From: Rhabdochlamydiaceae bacterium
GTDB taxonomy: Bacteria > Chlamydiota > Chlamydiia > Chlamydiales > Rhabdochlamydiaceae
Length of the DNA: 64,000 bases
Direction: 5' to 3'
Assembly: GCA_019752555.1 (NCBI GenBank)
Contig: JAIELY010000003.1
Span: forward strand, 1-64,000
A program made the translations under genes and the position numbers. Positions 63,401 to 64,000 of this stretch are shown here, one piece after another. Under the pieces are notes generated by a model, which saw only the letters and a list, made by a program, of their open reading frames with translations, did no database searches and had not been told where the DNA came from. The stretch's first letter is position 1; each line of letters starts with the position of its first letter.

Positions 63401-64000
63401 CGGGCACCTTCTTTTTCGAGCAGCGCAGAGGAGATGCTAAGACCCGGTCCAAAAGCAAGACAGACGACATCCGAGCCGTTTTCTACAGTTGGATCTTCCA
63501 GAAGCTGCTGCCAGATGTGCGGCAGTGTGGCCGAGGACATGTTCCCACATCGGCGTAGGATTTCATGAGAGTGCTTCATCTGATCGGGTTCAAGATTGAG
63601 AATTTTTTGGACAGAGTCCAAGATTTTGGGGCCGCCGGGATGGACGGCAAAATAGGTTTTTCTTGTCTTCCTACCGCTGACTTTCCCATAGAGCCTTTCT
63701 AAATAGGGTCTTAATGCGCGCGCGATTAAAACGGGGACTTCTTTAGATAGGCTCATCACAAGGCCATTATCTTCGCAGCGCCATGTCATGCAGCTAAAGC
63801 TATTGGGGATTATCTCCTCGTGAAGGGCAACTACTTTAAAATGAGGAGCTTCTGTTTTATCGCTCAAAGAGTATTTAATGAACCCATCTGCAAACAGGCT
63901 TTGGACCATGAGCTGTTCTGTCGAATGCTTAAGCGGATGCATGTGGATACTTCCCACTTCGGTATGCACGATATCGACGCTCTGTTTACAAGAGGAGGGC
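63388..64000 (-). CDS. Type III polyketide synthase, C-terminal part
   Basis: The gene runs off the window; 203 residues are visible. The motif set is SLFADGF, HPGGPKILD with the catalytic His, CGNMSSATL with the Asn of the triad, and the family's glycine motif FGPGLS. Type III PKSs extend acyl-CoA starters with malonyl-CoA to make alkylpyrones, resorcinols or related products. The catalytic Cys lies outside the window. A frame start with GTG at 63969 is internal, not the true start. It overlaps the membrane protein gene by 13 bases. Such an enzyme is unusual for a chlamydial chromosome. Confidence 0.85.
   Translation of the reverse strand, partial: PSSCKQSVDIVHTEVGSIHMHPLKHSTEQLMVQSLFADGFIKYSLSDKTEAPHFKVVALHEEIIPNSFSCMTWRCEDNGLVMSLSKEVPVLIARALRPYLERLYGKVSGRKTRKTYFAVHPGGPKILDSVQKILNLEPDQMKHSHEILRRCGNMSSATLPHIWQQLLEDPTVENGSDVVCLAFGPGLSISSALLEKEGARCST

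Overview
The window looks like chromosome of an environmental (Chlamydia-like) member of the Chlamydiae, probably a Waddlia/Parachlamydia/Simkania-type amoeba symbiont. The evidence is chlamydial gene order (leuS-waaA; smpB-dnaN-recF), an Npt-type nucleotide transporter, an aconitase that human-pathogenic Chlamydia lack, and a high density of ankyrin, LRR, Ser-rich and OTU-like proteins of the kind these bacteria send into eukaryotic hosts. Base composition by eye is about 43-45% GC. The species cannot be fixed from this sequence alone.

Layout. 1-2337: 3' part-missing gene for a large OTU-like protein. 2.5-5.8 kb: glmS, a hotdog thioesterase and a methyltransferase. 6-8.1 kb: a very Ser-rich protein with a clear terminator. 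8.5-11 kb: a short MgtE-like Mg2+ transporter facing an APC amino-acid permease. 11.1-13.6 kb: an unlisted-size 36-codon Lys-rich gene with a strong ribosome site, a hydrophobic/Pro-rich membrane protein, an exported two-repeat protein and a coiled-coil protein. 13.7-18.8 kb: tRNA-Leu, an alpha/beta hydrolase, an ExbB-ExbD-methyltransferase run, and trmB plus a partner gene. 18.9-25 kb: tRNA-Pro, pgi, then smpB-dnaN-recF with a conserved hypothetical gene. 25-26.7 kb: a tandem pair of paralogues of unknown function. 26.8-31.6 kb: leuS-waaA-dus. 31.7-35.3 kb: a protein with a Cys/His cluster and a C-terminal CSIQ box, and an ankyrin/LRR protein. 35.6-38.7 kb: acnA and two tRNA-Met genes.

38.8-48.6 kb is the accessory core: a 766-residue ankyrin protein ending in a CaaX box (CSIL), two tandem subtilase-like proteins in which Glu sits at the usual catalytic Asp position, an AAA ATPase with DUF4143, and an AbiEi/AbiEii pair whose toxin-like protein has lost the second Asp of its motif. 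48.6-52.2 kb: APC permease, a one-TM protein and an AGCS alanine symporter. 52.4-54.0 kb: three consecutive genes sharing a roughly 65-residue N-terminal module (core GYPxYxxDLxGNxLxxxY) attached to unrelated tails. 54-60.6 kb: a WaaE-like glycosyltransferase, then IMPDH/GMP-reductase - HD phosphohydrolase - Npt-like transporter (a likely purine nucleotide module), malic enzyme and Tpx. 60.8-64 kb: two hypothetical genes, then a UbiG-like methyltransferase, a small membrane protein and the C-terminal part of a type III polyketide synthase in one overlapping minus-strand operon.

Best candidates for undescribed biology are (1) two nearby proteins with eukaryotic prenylation boxes (CSIQ and CSIL), (2) the three-gene family with a shared N-terminal module, (3) the Glu-substituted tandem subtilases, (4) the type III PKS operon, and (5) the OTU-like protein at the left edge. 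No rRNA, CRISPR array, transposase or phage gene was seen.
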